From positions 224,274 to 288,273 of the forward strand of contig NZ_BAABFN010000006.1 in assembly GCF_039541075.1 (NCBI RefSeq): 64,000 bases of DNA, in the 5' to 3' direction. The stretch comes from Compostibacter hankyongensis. Lineage in GTDB: Bacteria; Bacteroidota; Bacteroidia; Chitinophagales; Chitinophagaceae. Made by a program: the position numbers and the translations under genes. Numbering within the stretch: the first letter of the stretch is position 1; each line of letters starts with the position of its first letter. This document shows positions 8,687-17,599 of the stretch, in pieces. Under the pieces are notes generated by a model that was given only the letters and a program-made list of their open reading frames with translations, did no database searches and was not told the DNA's origin.

Positions 8687-9859
8687 ATGTTCCGGGATGT
8701 TCCGGAACCAAAAGACGCTGAATCCGCCATGCCGCTTTCCGAAGAACGGGCTTATTATCTGCTGCAGGCCTATACCCAGCATACCGCTACGGATGCTGAG
8801 GAGGAGGAATTGCTGCAATGGGTAACCGCAGCGCATGATGAAAAGATCCTGCGCCGGTATATAGACCGGCTGATCCGCGCGGGGGAAGGGCTGCCGTTGG
8901 CGGAGCCGGACTGGGAAAAGACCTACCGGAAGATATTGCGGCGCTCGCAACAGCGCCGGACGCGTTCCCTCAGGAAGGGCTATGCCGTTGCCGCAACGCT
9001 GCTGGCGCTGGTAATGGCGGGCGGCCTCTACCTGCTTTACCCGGCAGAACGGCCTGCAGCGGACCGGCCGACGGCCGCCGCTATACGGCCGGGCAGCTCC
9101 AAAGCCTTCCTGCAGGCGGGGGACACGCGGGTGATGCTGAATAAAAAAGATACCAGCTTTACCCTGGCCGGCAACACCATCCAGGTGAACGGCGGCAGGA
9201 TAAGAACGGCGGACGCGCATCCTGTGCATTATGTGCTGACCACGCCCCGGGGCGGAGAATACAGGGTGGTGCTGGCAGACGGCACCGCGGTATGGATGAA
9301 TGCAGCTTCCCGGCTGGAATATCCTTCGGTCTTTACCGGGGAGACCCGGCAGGTGCAGCTGGAAGGGGAAGCCTTCTTTGCCGTAGCGTCCGACGCCGGG
9401 CATCCTTTTATCGTGAACACCCCCGGACAAAGCATCCGTGTGCTGGGCACAGCATTTAACGTACACGCCTATACGGATGAAAAGGCTACAGTGACAACGC
9501 TGGTGCAGGGTAGCGTGGCGGTCCAGAGCGCGGCGCATACCCTGCGGCTGAAACCGGGCGAGCAGAGCCGGCTGGACGGGACCGGTACGCTGTCCCGGAT
9601 CCCGGATGCGGATACCGGAGCGGCAGTGGCCTGGAAGAACGGCTATTTCCGCTTTGCCGGCGCAGACATCCACACCATCATGCAGCAGCTGTCCCGCTGG
9701 TACGACGTCACCGTGCGCTACGAGGAAAATCTGCCCGAACGCTATTTCGGCGCCATCATCCGGCGGGATAACGATATCGCCCAGGTGCTGGATATCCTGG
9801 AAGCCACCGGCGGCATCCGTTTTAAAACAAGCGGAAAAGAGATTACGGTGATGCCGTAA
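8687..9859 (+). CDS. FecR-family anti-sigma factor, locus 1
   Basis: 390 residues. A short cytoplasmic N-terminal region (the sigma-binding part) is followed by one membrane helix at about 98-118 (GYAVAATLLALVMAGGLYLLY), the periplasmic FecR domain (TPRGGEYRVVLADGTAVWMNAASRLEYP and onward, about 185-285) and a DUF4974-type C-terminal domain (FRFAGADIHTIMQQLSRWYDVTVRY). It would hold the upstream ECF sigma factor at the membrane until the STN domain of the SusC receptor contacts its periplasmic part. An internal ATG at 8729 is a possible alternative start. Confidence 0.88.
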   Translation: MFRDVPEPKDAESAMPLSEERAYYLLQAYTQHTATDAEEEELLQWVTAAHDEKILRRYIDRLIRAGEGLPLAEPDWEKTYRKILRRSQQRRTRSLRKGYAVAATLLALVMAGGLYLLYPAERPAADRPTAAAIRPGSSKAFLQAGDTRVMLNKKDTSFTLAGNTIQVNGGRIRTADAHPVHYVLTTPRGGEYRVVLADGTAVWMNAASRLEYPSVFTGETRQVQLEGEAFFAVASDAGHPFIVNTPGQSIRVLGTAFNVHAYTDEKATVTTLVQGSVAVQSAAHTLRLKPGEQSRLDGTGTLSRIPDADTGAAVAWKNGYFRFAGADIHTIMQQLSRWYDVTVRYEENLPERYFGAIIRRDNDIAQVLDILEATGGIRFKTSGKEITVMP

Positions 9860-9929
9860 TGTCCCGTATATATCACCAAAAAAACGTTATGATGAGCGAT
9901 AAAGATACATGACACTTCCTCAGCCATGC

Positions 9930-9958
9930 AAAAACCAGAGGCGCTGGCACGCCCCTGG
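9930..9958 (-). terminator. Minus-strand hairpin with U-tract, antisense between fecR and susC
   Basis: Read on the minus strand, CCAGGGGCG (9958-9950) pairs with CGCCTCTGG (9943-9935) over nine positions including one G-U, with a six-base loop, followed by five T (9934-9930). This has intrinsic-terminator form but faces away from the plus-strand genes on both sides. No minus-strand gene needs it, so it may end an antisense RNA started upstream of susC. Nothing else was recognised in the 195-bp fecR-susC gap apart from a weak TGGATTTG element on the same strand at 10034-10041. Confidence 0.4.
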
Positions 9959-10054
9959 CGTATGTCCGGATCAGGCTGAAACAATGAATCCCGCTAAAGA
10001 TTACAGACTGTCAGAGACAGCCATTGTTCATTTCAAATCCAAACACTGCAATTT

Positions 10055-13000
10055 ATGCAATTAACCCAGTATTGCAAGGTTTTCCACCGGGAACACCGCT
10101 TTATCCATCAAAATCTCCGGGTTATGAAGCTCGTCGTCCTGCTCTTAACCGTTACCTGCCTGCAGCTGAGGGCCGCCAGCTATGCCCAGGAGGTCACCCT
10201 CAGAAAAAAAAACGCCCCCCTCGGGAAAATATTTGAGGACATCTACCGGCAGACCGGCTATCAGTTTGCCTACACCTACGACCTGCTGAAGCAATCCAGG
10301 AAGGTGAGTATCGATGCCGTAAATATGCCCCTGAAAGAGGCGCTGGACCTTTGTTTCAAAAACCAGCCCTTCACCTATGTGCTGGTGGGCAAAGCGATCA
10401 TCGTGCAAAAGAAACCTGCGCCGGAGCAGCCCCGGCAGCAGGCGCTTCCACCGGTGGAAGTAAGCGGTCGCGTCACCGACAGCCTGGGCAATGCCCTGGT
10501 AGGCGTTACCATCAAGGTAAAAGACGGCAGCAAGGGCGTGGTCACGGATGCCATGGGCGGGTATACCATCCTGGCTCCCGACGACGGCATACTGGTGATA
10601 TCTTACATCGGGTACCTGACGCGGGAGGTGGCCGTGGGCGGCAGGAAGGAAATCAATATCATACTGAAGCCGGCCGTCTCTGCGCTGAACCAGCTGGTGG
10701 TAGTGGGTTACGGCACACAGCTGAAAAGCGCCGTAACCGGTTCGGTATCCTCGGTAAGCGCAAAAGAGATCAACACCACCACCAACGAAAACGTGGAGAA
10801 CATGCTCACCGGGAAGCTGCCCGGCGTACGGGTGCTGCAGAGCAGCAGCGAGCCCGGCTCCTTCAACAACGCGTTTGACATCCGGGGTTTCGGGACGCCC
10901 CTTATCGTGGTAGACGGGGTGCCCCGTTCCAATATCGCCCGCCTCGACCCGCATGATATCGAAAGCATATCGGTGCTGAAAGACGCATCGGCAGCCATAT
11001 ACGGCGTAAGGGCCGCAAACGGCGTAGTGCTGGTCACCACCAAGCACGGCAAGCCCGGCTCGCTGGAGCTGAACTATACGGGTACGGCCGGGCTGCAGCA
11101 TCCTTCGGGGCTTCCCAGAAACGTAAATGCCGCCGACTGGATGACGCTGAAGAACGAGCAGCAGATGCATAATCCTGACGGGGGCAGCCTGGCTTACCCG
11201 CTGTCGGATGTGGACGCATACCGGAAAGGCATCCGGAAAAGCGCCGACTGGTTTGCGCCGGTCATCGACCCCAGCGCTTTCCAGACCGAGCACAACCTCT
11301 CGGCACGGGGCGGGACGGACAAGATGCGGTATTACATGAGCCTCGGCTATCTCAAACAGGGCGGTTTCTGGAAAAGCGGCGACCTGAACTACGAGCGGTA
11401 TAACTTCCGCTCCAATGTAAGCTCCCAGATCACAACGCGACTCAAGGCGGAGCTGTCCGTCTCGGCCATCATGGATCAGAAAAACCAGCCTTATTCCGAC
11501 TCCTGGGGCATACTCAAATCCCTGTGGCGGCAGATCCCCACACAAACGCCCTATGCCAACGGCGATCCGAAGTTCCTCGGCAATACGCTGGACGGCACCA
11601 ACCCCGCCGCCATGACCGCTTCGGACGTATCGGGATATAAAACGTCCAACAACAAATGGCTGCAGAGCGCCTTTACGCTGAGCTATGACATCCCCGGCGT
11701 GGAAGGGCTGCTGGCCAAGGGTATGTTCAGCTACGACTACACCATGTCCAACAGCAAACGCTATCAGAAAGCCTTTAATCTTTACAATTACGATTCGGCG
11801 ACCCAGGTCTTCTCACCGGTGATCAGCCAGTCGCCCAGCAACCTCTACCGGGGCTTTACCGAAAACCCGTCGTCGCTGCTGCAGCTCTCGCTCAGCTACG
11901 ACCACCGGTTTCATGAAGCCCATCACGTGAGCGGTCTGGTGCTTTTTGAGCAAAGCACGCAGAAAGGGGACAACTTCTACGCTTCCAGGGATCTGGCGCT
12001 GGAGGTGGACCAGCTGATCGCCGGCAGCTCGCTGAACCAGCAGGGCTACATGAATGCCAACGGGCTGTATAAGCAGGTGAACGAAGGATTGGTGGGCCGG
12101 TTCAATTATGACTATAAGTCGAAATACCTCTTTGAATTCAGCTTCCGTTACGACGGGTCTTCCAAATTCCCGCCGGGGCGGCAATGGGGATTTTTCCCGG
12201 CCGTTTCCGCCGGCTGGCTTATCTCCCGGGAGAATTTTATTCAGGAAAATGCCGCGCTTTCCTTTATCAGCAACCTGAAGCTGCGCGCTTCCTATGGCAA
12301 GATGGGCGACGATGCCGCCTCTTCGTACCAGTTTATTTCGGGCTATACCTACCCGGCCAGCGGCGGCAGCAACCAGGGCCTGGCTTCCGGTTATGTATTC
12401 GACGACAACTTTGTAAGCTCCATCGGGTTTACCAACCTGCCCAACCCCAACATCACCTGGTTTACCGTCAATACCTTCAATGCCGGGATAGACCTCGACA
12501 TGTGGAACGGCTTGCTGGGCGTCACAGCCGACGCTTTCGTCCGCCGGCGCAACGGGTTGCTGGCGACCGAGCTGCTGAGCCTGCCGGCTTCGCTGGGTGC
12601 CAGCCTGCCGCAGGAAAATCTGAACAGCGACCAGACCAGCGGTTTCGAGATCTCGGTCAATCACCGGAATACTATCGGGAAGCTGGGATATTATGTATCG
12701 GGGAACTTTTCCTATACCCGTACCCGTTGGATCGGCTATGTGCAGGCCCGGGCGGGCAACTCCTACCAGAACTGGCGCAATAACCTGAACAACCGCTACA
12801 ATGACATCTGGTGGGGATACGGCGCGGCCGGACAGTACGGATCTTATCAGGATATTATCAACAGCCCCGTATATGCGGGACGGAATACCCTTCCCGGCGA
12901 CTATGTCTACCAGGACTGGAACCAGGACGGCATCATCGACGACTGGGATACCCATCCCATTGCCTCGGGATACAACGGCAACACCAGCCTGGGCACCGCC

Positions 13001-13510
13001 TCTCCCAACCCTCCGGCCATGTATTTCGGTCTTACCCTCGGCGCGGATTACAAGGGTTTTGACCTGAACGCCCTGTTCCAGGGCGCGGCCATGACCTGGA
13101 TCGCCTATCCCGAACAGCTGGCGCAGCCGCTCGCCTTCGGCGGCAGCGCGCTGCAGCAGTTCATGGACCGCTGGCATCCCGCCGACCCTACCGCAGATCC
13201 TTACGATCCCGCTACCGAATGGATACCCGGCTACTATGCCTATACCGGCACCGTGGCCAACGCCACCTCGGGGCATGCTATAAAAAATGCAGCCTACCTC
13301 CGGCTGAAAAGCGTGGAGCTGGGCTATACCCTCCCGGAACAACTTACCGCAAAAGCAGGTATCAAAAACATACGGGTATTCGTCAACGGTTATAACCTGA
13401 TCACCTTTACCGGTATCCGGTATGTAGATCCCGAGCACCCGTCCAACCTTTACGGATACGTCTACCCGCTGAACAAAACCTATAATGCCGGGCTGAGCAT
13501 CACCTTTTAG
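10055..13510 (+). CDS. SusC-like TonB-dependent receptor with STN domain, locus 1
   Basis: 1151 residues. A leader (MKLVVLLLTVTCLQLRAASY, after a 23-residue extension typical of this group) precedes an STN signalling domain at about 48-125, a carboxypeptidase-regulatory-like domain (SGRVTDSLGNALVGVTIKVK), the plug with the SusC signature around SALNQLVVVGYGTQ, and a beta-barrel ending in the aromatic-terminal LSITF. It imports oligosaccharides across the outer membrane with TonB energy, and the STN domain signals to the FecR protein encoded just upstream. SusD follows after 22 bp. The first in-frame ATG was kept; the mature protein is the same if the start is at 10124. Confidence 0.93.
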   Translation: MQLTQYCKVFHREHRFIHQNLRVMKLVVLLLTVTCLQLRAASYAQEVTLRKKNAPLGKIFEDIYRQTGYQFAYTYDLLKQSRKVSIDAVNMPLKEALDLCFKNQPFTYVLVGKAIIVQKKPAPEQPRQQALPPVEVSGRVTDSLGNALVGVTIKVKDGSKGVVTDAMGGYTILAPDDGILVISYIGYLTREVAVGGRKEINIILKPAVSALNQLVVVGYGTQLKSAVTGSVSSVSAKEINTTTNENVENMLTGKLPGVRVLQSSSEPGSFNNAFDIRGFGTPLIVVDGVPRSNIARLDPHDIESISVLKDASAAIYGVRAANGVVLVTTKHGKPGSLELNYTGTAGLQHPSGLPRNVNAADWMTLKNEQQMHNPDGGSLAYPLSDVDAYRKGIRKSADWFAPVIDPSAFQTEHNLSARGGTDKMRYYMSLGYLKQGGFWKSGDLNYERYNFRSNVSSQITTRLKAELSVSAIMDQKNQPYSDSWGILKSLWRQIPTQTPYANGDPKFLGNTLDGTNPAAMTASDVSGYKTSNNKWLQSAFTLSYDIPGVEGLLAKGMFSYDYTMSNSKRYQKAFNLYNYDSATQVFSPVISQSPSNLYRGFTENPSSLLQLSLSYDHRFHEAHHVSGLVLFEQSTQKGDNFYASRDLALEVDQLIAGSSLNQQGYMNANGLYKQVNEGLVGRFNYDYKSKYLFEFSFRYDGSSKFPPGRQWGFFPAVSAGWLISRENFIQENAALSFISNLKLRASYGKMGDDAASSYQFISGYTYPASGGSNQGLASGYVFDDNFVSSIGFTNLPNPNITWFTVNTFNAGIDLDMWNGLLGVTADAFVRRRNGLLATELLSLPASLGASLPQENLNSDQTSGFEISVNHRNTIGKLGYYVSGNFSYTRTRWIGYVQARAGNSYQNWRNNLNNRYNDIWWGYGAAGQYGSYQDIINSPVYAGRNTLPGDYVYQDWNQDGIIDDWDTHPIASGYNGNTSLGTASPNPPAMYFGLTLGADYKGFDLNALFQGAAMTWIAYPEQLAQPLAFGGSALQQFMDRWHPADPTADPYDPATEWIPGYYAYTGTVANATSGHAIKNAAYLRLKSVELGYTLPEQLTAKAGIKNIRVFVNGYNLITFTGIRYVDPEHPSNLYGYVYPLNKTYNAGLSITF

Positions 13511-13532
13511 TTACCACGAAAAACATCAACGG

Positions 13533-15434
13533 ATGAAAATAATAAAATCCATAAGCGTCCTGTTCGCCTGCGGCATGCTGTTTACCGCCTGCAGCAAAAA
13601 GCTGAATGTGCCGCCCATGAACATCATCAGTGACAACGATATCTTCAACAGCGCCAACGGCATCACGGCCTACATGGCCCGCATGTACAGCCAGATGCCG
13701 GTAGAGGATTTCAAGTTCAGCACCGACCAGGGCTATAACAGCTGGAATTACATAAAGTGCCTGGCCACCTTTTCGGGCGAGGGACAGAACAAAAACGTAA
13801 CCGGACTTACCAACGGCAATACCGGCTACTGGGGCGACGCCTATACGCTTATCCGCGAAACCAATTATTTTATGACCACGCTGCCGAAGTATGCGGCCAA
13901 CTTTAACAACGATCAGGCCCAGCTGGACCGCTGGATGGCGGAAGCCCGGTTTATCCGCGCCTATACCTATTTTGAGCTGGCCAAGCGGTACGGCGGCGTG
14001 CCCATCATCGACAGCGTACAGTATTATCCCGGCACCAGCCTTGAAGACCTGCAGGTGCCGCGCAATACCGAGGAAGAAGTGTTCGGCTATATCGCCGCCG
14101 ACTGCGATTTTGCCATACAGCACCTGGATGAAACGAGCGAGCAGAAGGGCCGGGTCAACAAGTATGTGGCCGCCGCCCTCAAATCAAGAGCCCTGCTTTT
14201 TGCCGGCTCTATCGCCAAATACAACAAAACGCGTCTTTTTGATCGTGACGGCCGCTCCCTGCTCGGCATTCCGGCAGACAAAGCCGATTCTTTTTTCAAA
14301 GCCAGCTACGAGGCCTCCCTTATGCTGGAGGGACATTACTCCCTTTATCAGCCGGCGCCGGATAAATACCAGAACTATGTCAATCTTTTTATCGACGACA
14401 ACAGCCCTGAAAATATCTTTGTAAAGTACTATCACTACCCGGATGTGGTACACAGCTACGATGCACTGGAGATACCTTACCAGCAGGTCGGGGCAAACGG
14501 ATACAGCTCCTATCTCAACCCCACGCTGGAGTATGTGGAGCTGTTCGGCGGCATTCCCAAAAACGCCGATGGTACCCTGAAGACCAAAGACGCCGATGGC
14601 AAATACATTTTATACCCACACCGCCTGGATCTATTTGCCCGGGCTGAGCCGCGGCTGCTGGCTACGGTGATCGTACCGGGCTCCGGCTACCGCGGGGAAG
14701 AGATCGACGTGCGCCGCGGCATCTATACCGGCAGCGTAACGGGAGGCATATCCGGGCTTATTCCCGATGGCTATACCGGGAAATATCCCGAGACGAACCT
14801 CGTCACCTCTTCCTCCAGCACCCAACAACCCTATACCCTGCCCGACGGCTCAAAGATGAACCCCGCCGGCCTCAGCGGCATCTTCACGGGCGAACCGCAT
14901 ACGGTAACGGGATTCTATATCCGCAAGTACATGGACTCCACCAAAGACGACGCTTCCATGCTGCTGATGCGGTCCGACCAGCACTGGATCGATATGCGGT
15001 ACGCCGAGATCCTGCTGAACCGGGCCGAGGCCGCCTTTGAGCTGCAGGCCGACGGACAGGGCGGGGCCGATTATCTCGGGGATGCCTATAAGTGTATCAA
15101 TAGGATACGCGAGCGGGCCGGGGCAAGCCTGCTGAGCGGCCCCGGCGTGATGACGGCCGACACCATACGCATTGAGCGAAAAAAGGAACTGGCCTTTGAA
15201 AACAAAACCTGGTGGGACATCCGCCGCTGGAGAACGGCCGACAAGGAAATCAACAACAAGACCTACCGCATGCTGAATCCCTTTTATGCTGCGCAGGCAG
15301 ACGCCTACTTCTTTGACGTAAGACGCGACGAAAGGAACATCCGCTTCACTTTCAATCCCACCTGGTATTACGAGCCCATACCTTCCGGAGAGCTTACCAA
15401 AGATCCCAATCTCATTCAGAACCCCGGGTACTGA
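13533..15434 (+). CDS. SusD/RagB-like glycan-binding lipoprotein, locus 1
   Basis: 633 residues with a lipoprotein leader ending in the lipobox LFTAC, so it is expected to be lipidated and surface-anchored beside SusC. The SusD fold is indicated by RFIRAYTYFELAKRYGGVPII (TPR-like part), the RIRERAGA segment, the helix RIERKKELAFENKTWWDIRRW, and the terminal NPGY. It captures the oligosaccharide and closes over the SusC barrel. It is longer than the other two SusD proteins here, mainly from an insertion at about 350-450, which may reflect a different ligand. Confidence 0.93.
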   Translation: MKIIKSISVLFACGMLFTACSKKLNVPPMNIISDNDIFNSANGITAYMARMYSQMPVEDFKFSTDQGYNSWNYIKCLATFSGEGQNKNVTGLTNGNTGYWGDAYTLIRETNYFMTTLPKYAANFNNDQAQLDRWMAEARFIRAYTYFELAKRYGGVPIIDSVQYYPGTSLEDLQVPRNTEEEVFGYIAADCDFAIQHLDETSEQKGRVNKYVAAALKSRALLFAGSIAKYNKTRLFDRDGRSLLGIPADKADSFFKASYEASLMLEGHYSLYQPAPDKYQNYVNLFIDDNSPENIFVKYYHYPDVVHSYDALEIPYQQVGANGYSSYLNPTLEYVELFGGIPKNADGTLKTKDADGKYILYPHRLDLFARAEPRLLATVIVPGSGYRGEEIDVRRGIYTGSVTGGISGLIPDGYTGKYPETNLVTSSSSTQQPYTLPDGSKMNPAGLSGIFTGEPHTVTGFYIRKYMDSTKDDASMLLMRSDQHWIDMRYAEILLNRAEAAFELQADGQGGADYLGDAYKCINRIRERAGASLLSGPGVMTADTIRIERKKELAFENKTWWDIRRWRTADKEINNKTYRMLNPFYAAQADAYFFDVRRDERNIRFTFNPTWYYEPIPSGELTKDPNLIQNPGY

Positions 15435-15459
15435 GCGTGCTAAAAATTAAATTGGAAAC

Positions 15460-16218
15460 ATGAGAAAGATAATCTATTATGCATATGCGGGGATGCTGCT
15501 GCTGGCGACCACTGCATGTTTTAAAAAAGACGATTACAGCGTGCCTTCGGAAACGCTGACGGGAAGCATTATCGATTCCACCACCGGTATGCCGATACAG
15601 ACCGAGCAAGGCAGCGGTATCCGCATCAAGCTGGATGAGCTCAGCTGGAGCGCCAACCCGGTGCCCCTGTATTTCTGGGTAAAGCAGGACGGCACCTTTA
15701 ACAATTCGCGGCTGTTCCCCGGCCATTACAGGATCACCCCGGTGGATGGTCCCTTTGTTCCGCTGATCCGGCAGGACGGCAATGGAGATACTACGGTCAA
15801 CAACAGCCAGACGGTGGATATTTCAGGGGTAACCCAGGTAACATTTACCGTAGTACCTTTCCTGAAAGTGGAATGGGTGGGAGACCCGGTGGTGAACCCG
15901 GACAGCACGGTATCGGTGAATATCCGGTTTACCAGAGGCACCAGCGACCCGGCTTACCAGTTTAATGTTACCGACGCATACCTGTTTGTATGCGAGGAGC
16001 CTTACATCGGGAACAACAACTTTAACAACAAGCTTTCCACCCAGGCGACCTACAGCGGGGAGGCAGGAAACGCCCTGCTCGGGCAAACGATTACCCTCCG
16101 CAGCAAGGCGCCTTTGCCTGCCGGCAGGACCTGGTATCTCAGGGTGGGCGCACGCACGGCGGACAATATCCAGAAACGGTATAACTATACTGACGTGAAA
16201 ACGGTGAATATGCCCTGA
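15460..16218 (+). CDS. DUF3823 surface lipoprotein
   Basis: 252 residues with a lipoprotein leader (LLATTAC) and a beta-sandwich sequence typical of DUF3823 proteins: an N-terminal fold beginning ETLTGSIIDSTTGMPIQTEQG and a second domain from about 125. Genes of this family sit directly after susD in many Bacteroidota polysaccharide loci, as here with 25 bp spacing. A role as an extra surface glycan-binding protein is inferred from this position; no catalytic motif is visible. Confidence 0.8.
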   Translation: MRKIIYYAYAGMLLLATTACFKKDDYSVPSETLTGSIIDSTTGMPIQTEQGSGIRIKLDELSWSANPVPLYFWVKQDGTFNNSRLFPGHYRITPVDGPFVPLIRQDGNGDTTVNNSQTVDISGVTQVTFTVVPFLKVEWVGDPVVNPDSTVSVNIRFTRGTSDPAYQFNVTDAYLFVCEEPYIGNNNFNNKLSTQATYSGEAGNALLGQTITLRSKAPLPAGRTWYLRVGARTADNIQKRYNYTDVKTVNMP

Positions 16219-16283
16219 GAAAACAATGGCAGGCAGAAGATGCCTGATGTTTCCGCCCGCCGTTCAAACGGTACAAAAAAACG

Positions 16284-17528
16284 ATGATGCGATATTTGTT
16301 TATTTCCCTGCTCTTTTGCTGTACGCTGCCGGCAGGGCTGAAGGCCCAGACCGCACATGCGCCCAGGTATCCGACCTACCGCGGTCTCGTGATGGCCGGT
16401 TACCAGGGCTGGTTCAATACACCGGGCGACGGCGCGGACCGCGGCTGGCATCATTACCAGAAAGGCGGCACCTTCGGCCCTGGCTCCAGCGTGATCGACT
16501 TCTGGCCGGACGTATCCGAATACACGAAGACGTACAAGACGGACTTTGTCTATAAAAACGGGTCGCCTGCCTATGTCTTCAGTCCCTATGATTCCTCCAC
16601 CGTCAGCCTGCATTTCAAGTGGATGCAGCAATACGGCATCGACGGCGTGTTTATGCAACGCTTTGTCAGCGAGATCAGGAACCCCAGCGGCAAACATCAC
16701 TTCAACCGGGTGCTGGATTATGCCATGCATGCCGCCACCCGTTACGGCCGCGCCATCTGTATCATGTACGACCTCAGCGGGATGCACCCCGGTGAGGAGC
16801 AGCTTGTTTTGCGGGATATCGATGAGCTGTCGGGAAAATACGATCTGCTGCACGGCAGCAAAAGCCCTACTTATCTCCATGAACACGGAAAGCCGCTGGT
16901 GGTGGTATGGGGCGTCGGCTTTAACGATCACCGCCGGTACGGCTTCAAAGAAGCGGAAACGATCATACAGAGGTTGAAGAAAAAAGGGTTCAGCGTGATG
17001 CTGGGCGTACCCACCTACTGGCGGGAGCTGAAGATGGACGCCCTGCCGGACGAAGCGCTGCACCGCCTGATCCGGGAATGCGACATCATCATGCCCTGGT
17101 TCGTGGGCCGCTATGATTCCCGCAGCTTTCCCGGCTTTAAGGAGCTGATCGGCAAAGACCTGGCCTGGTGTAAAACCAACGGGGTGGAATACGCGCCGCT
17201 GGCTTTTCCCGGCTTCTCCTGGAAAAACATGAACGGTCCGGATACCCGCAGCATTCCGCGGGACCGCGGCAACTTCTTCTGGCAGCAGGTAGCGGCGGAA
17301 AAAGCCGCCGGGGCCGCCATGCTTTATATTGCGATGTTCGACGAGATGAACGAGGGAACAGCCATCTTCAAGTGCGCCACCAGCGACCGTCTCCCGCTGA
17401 ATGGCGATGGCAGCTTTACCGGCATCGATCCCGACCTGGGCAGCGATTATTATCTCTGGCTGGCCGGACAGGCGGCCCGCTGGTTCCACGGGCAAAGCGG
17501 CTATGGCCCGCAGACGCCGCGGCGGTAA
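16284..17528 (+). CDS. GH71/GH99-like exported glycoside hydrolase
   Basis: 414 residues with a signal peptide (MMRYLFISLLFCCTLPAGLKAQ) and a single TIM-barrel domain of the GH71/GH99-like group: YRGLVMAGYQGWFN at the start, HFKWMQQYGIDGVFMQRFV, and the C-terminal MFDEMNEGTA with Glu354 and Glu357 as candidate catalytic residues. GH99 enzymes are endo-acting alpha-mannosidases and GH71 alpha-1,3-glucanases; which activity applies cannot be told. It is the last gene of locus 1, 65 bp behind the DUF3823 gene, and ends at a hairpin facing the GH5 gene of locus 2. Confidence 0.8.
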   Translation: MMRYLFISLLFCCTLPAGLKAQTAHAPRYPTYRGLVMAGYQGWFNTPGDGADRGWHHYQKGGTFGPGSSVIDFWPDVSEYTKTYKTDFVYKNGSPAYVFSPYDSSTVSLHFKWMQQYGIDGVFMQRFVSEIRNPSGKHHFNRVLDYAMHAATRYGRAICIMYDLSGMHPGEEQLVLRDIDELSGKYDLLHGSKSPTYLHEHGKPLVVVWGVGFNDHRRYGFKEAETIIQRLKKKGFSVMLGVPTYWRELKMDALPDEALHRLIRECDIIMPWFVGRYDSRSFPGFKELIGKDLAWCKTNGVEYAPLAFPGFSWKNMNGPDTRSIPRDRGNFFWQQVAAEKAAGAAMLYIAMFDEMNEGTAIFKCATSDRLPLNGDGSFTGIDPDLGSDYYLWLAGQAARWFHGQSGYGPQTPRR

Positions 17529-17534
17529 GGGCAG

Positions 17535-17571
17535 CCGGGTATTTGCGGAAGGCGGCTTCGCTGCCGCCCGG
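17535..17571. terminator. Hairpin between convergent loci 1 and 2
   Basis: GGCGGC (17551-17556) and GCCGCC (17563-17568) form a six-bp stem; an outer CCGGG (17535-17539) can pair with CCCGG (17567-17571) in an alternative longer fold. It lies in the 71-bp gap between the GH71/99-like gene (+) and the GH5 gene (-), where a bidirectional terminator is expected. There is no clear U-tract, so termination strength is uncertain. Confidence 0.45.
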
Positions 17572-17599
17572 TGAAAGCCCCGCGCGGTCAGTCAACCGT

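Noticed and set aside
10145..13438. Two long minus-strand frames opposite the first susC
   Set aside because: They lie fully within a clear SusC gene and have low-complexity composition typical of antisense frames.
16185..17495. Minus-strand frame of over 400 codons opposite the GH71/99-like gene
   Set aside because: No leader or family motif; the plus frame has the signal peptide and DEMNEG motif.
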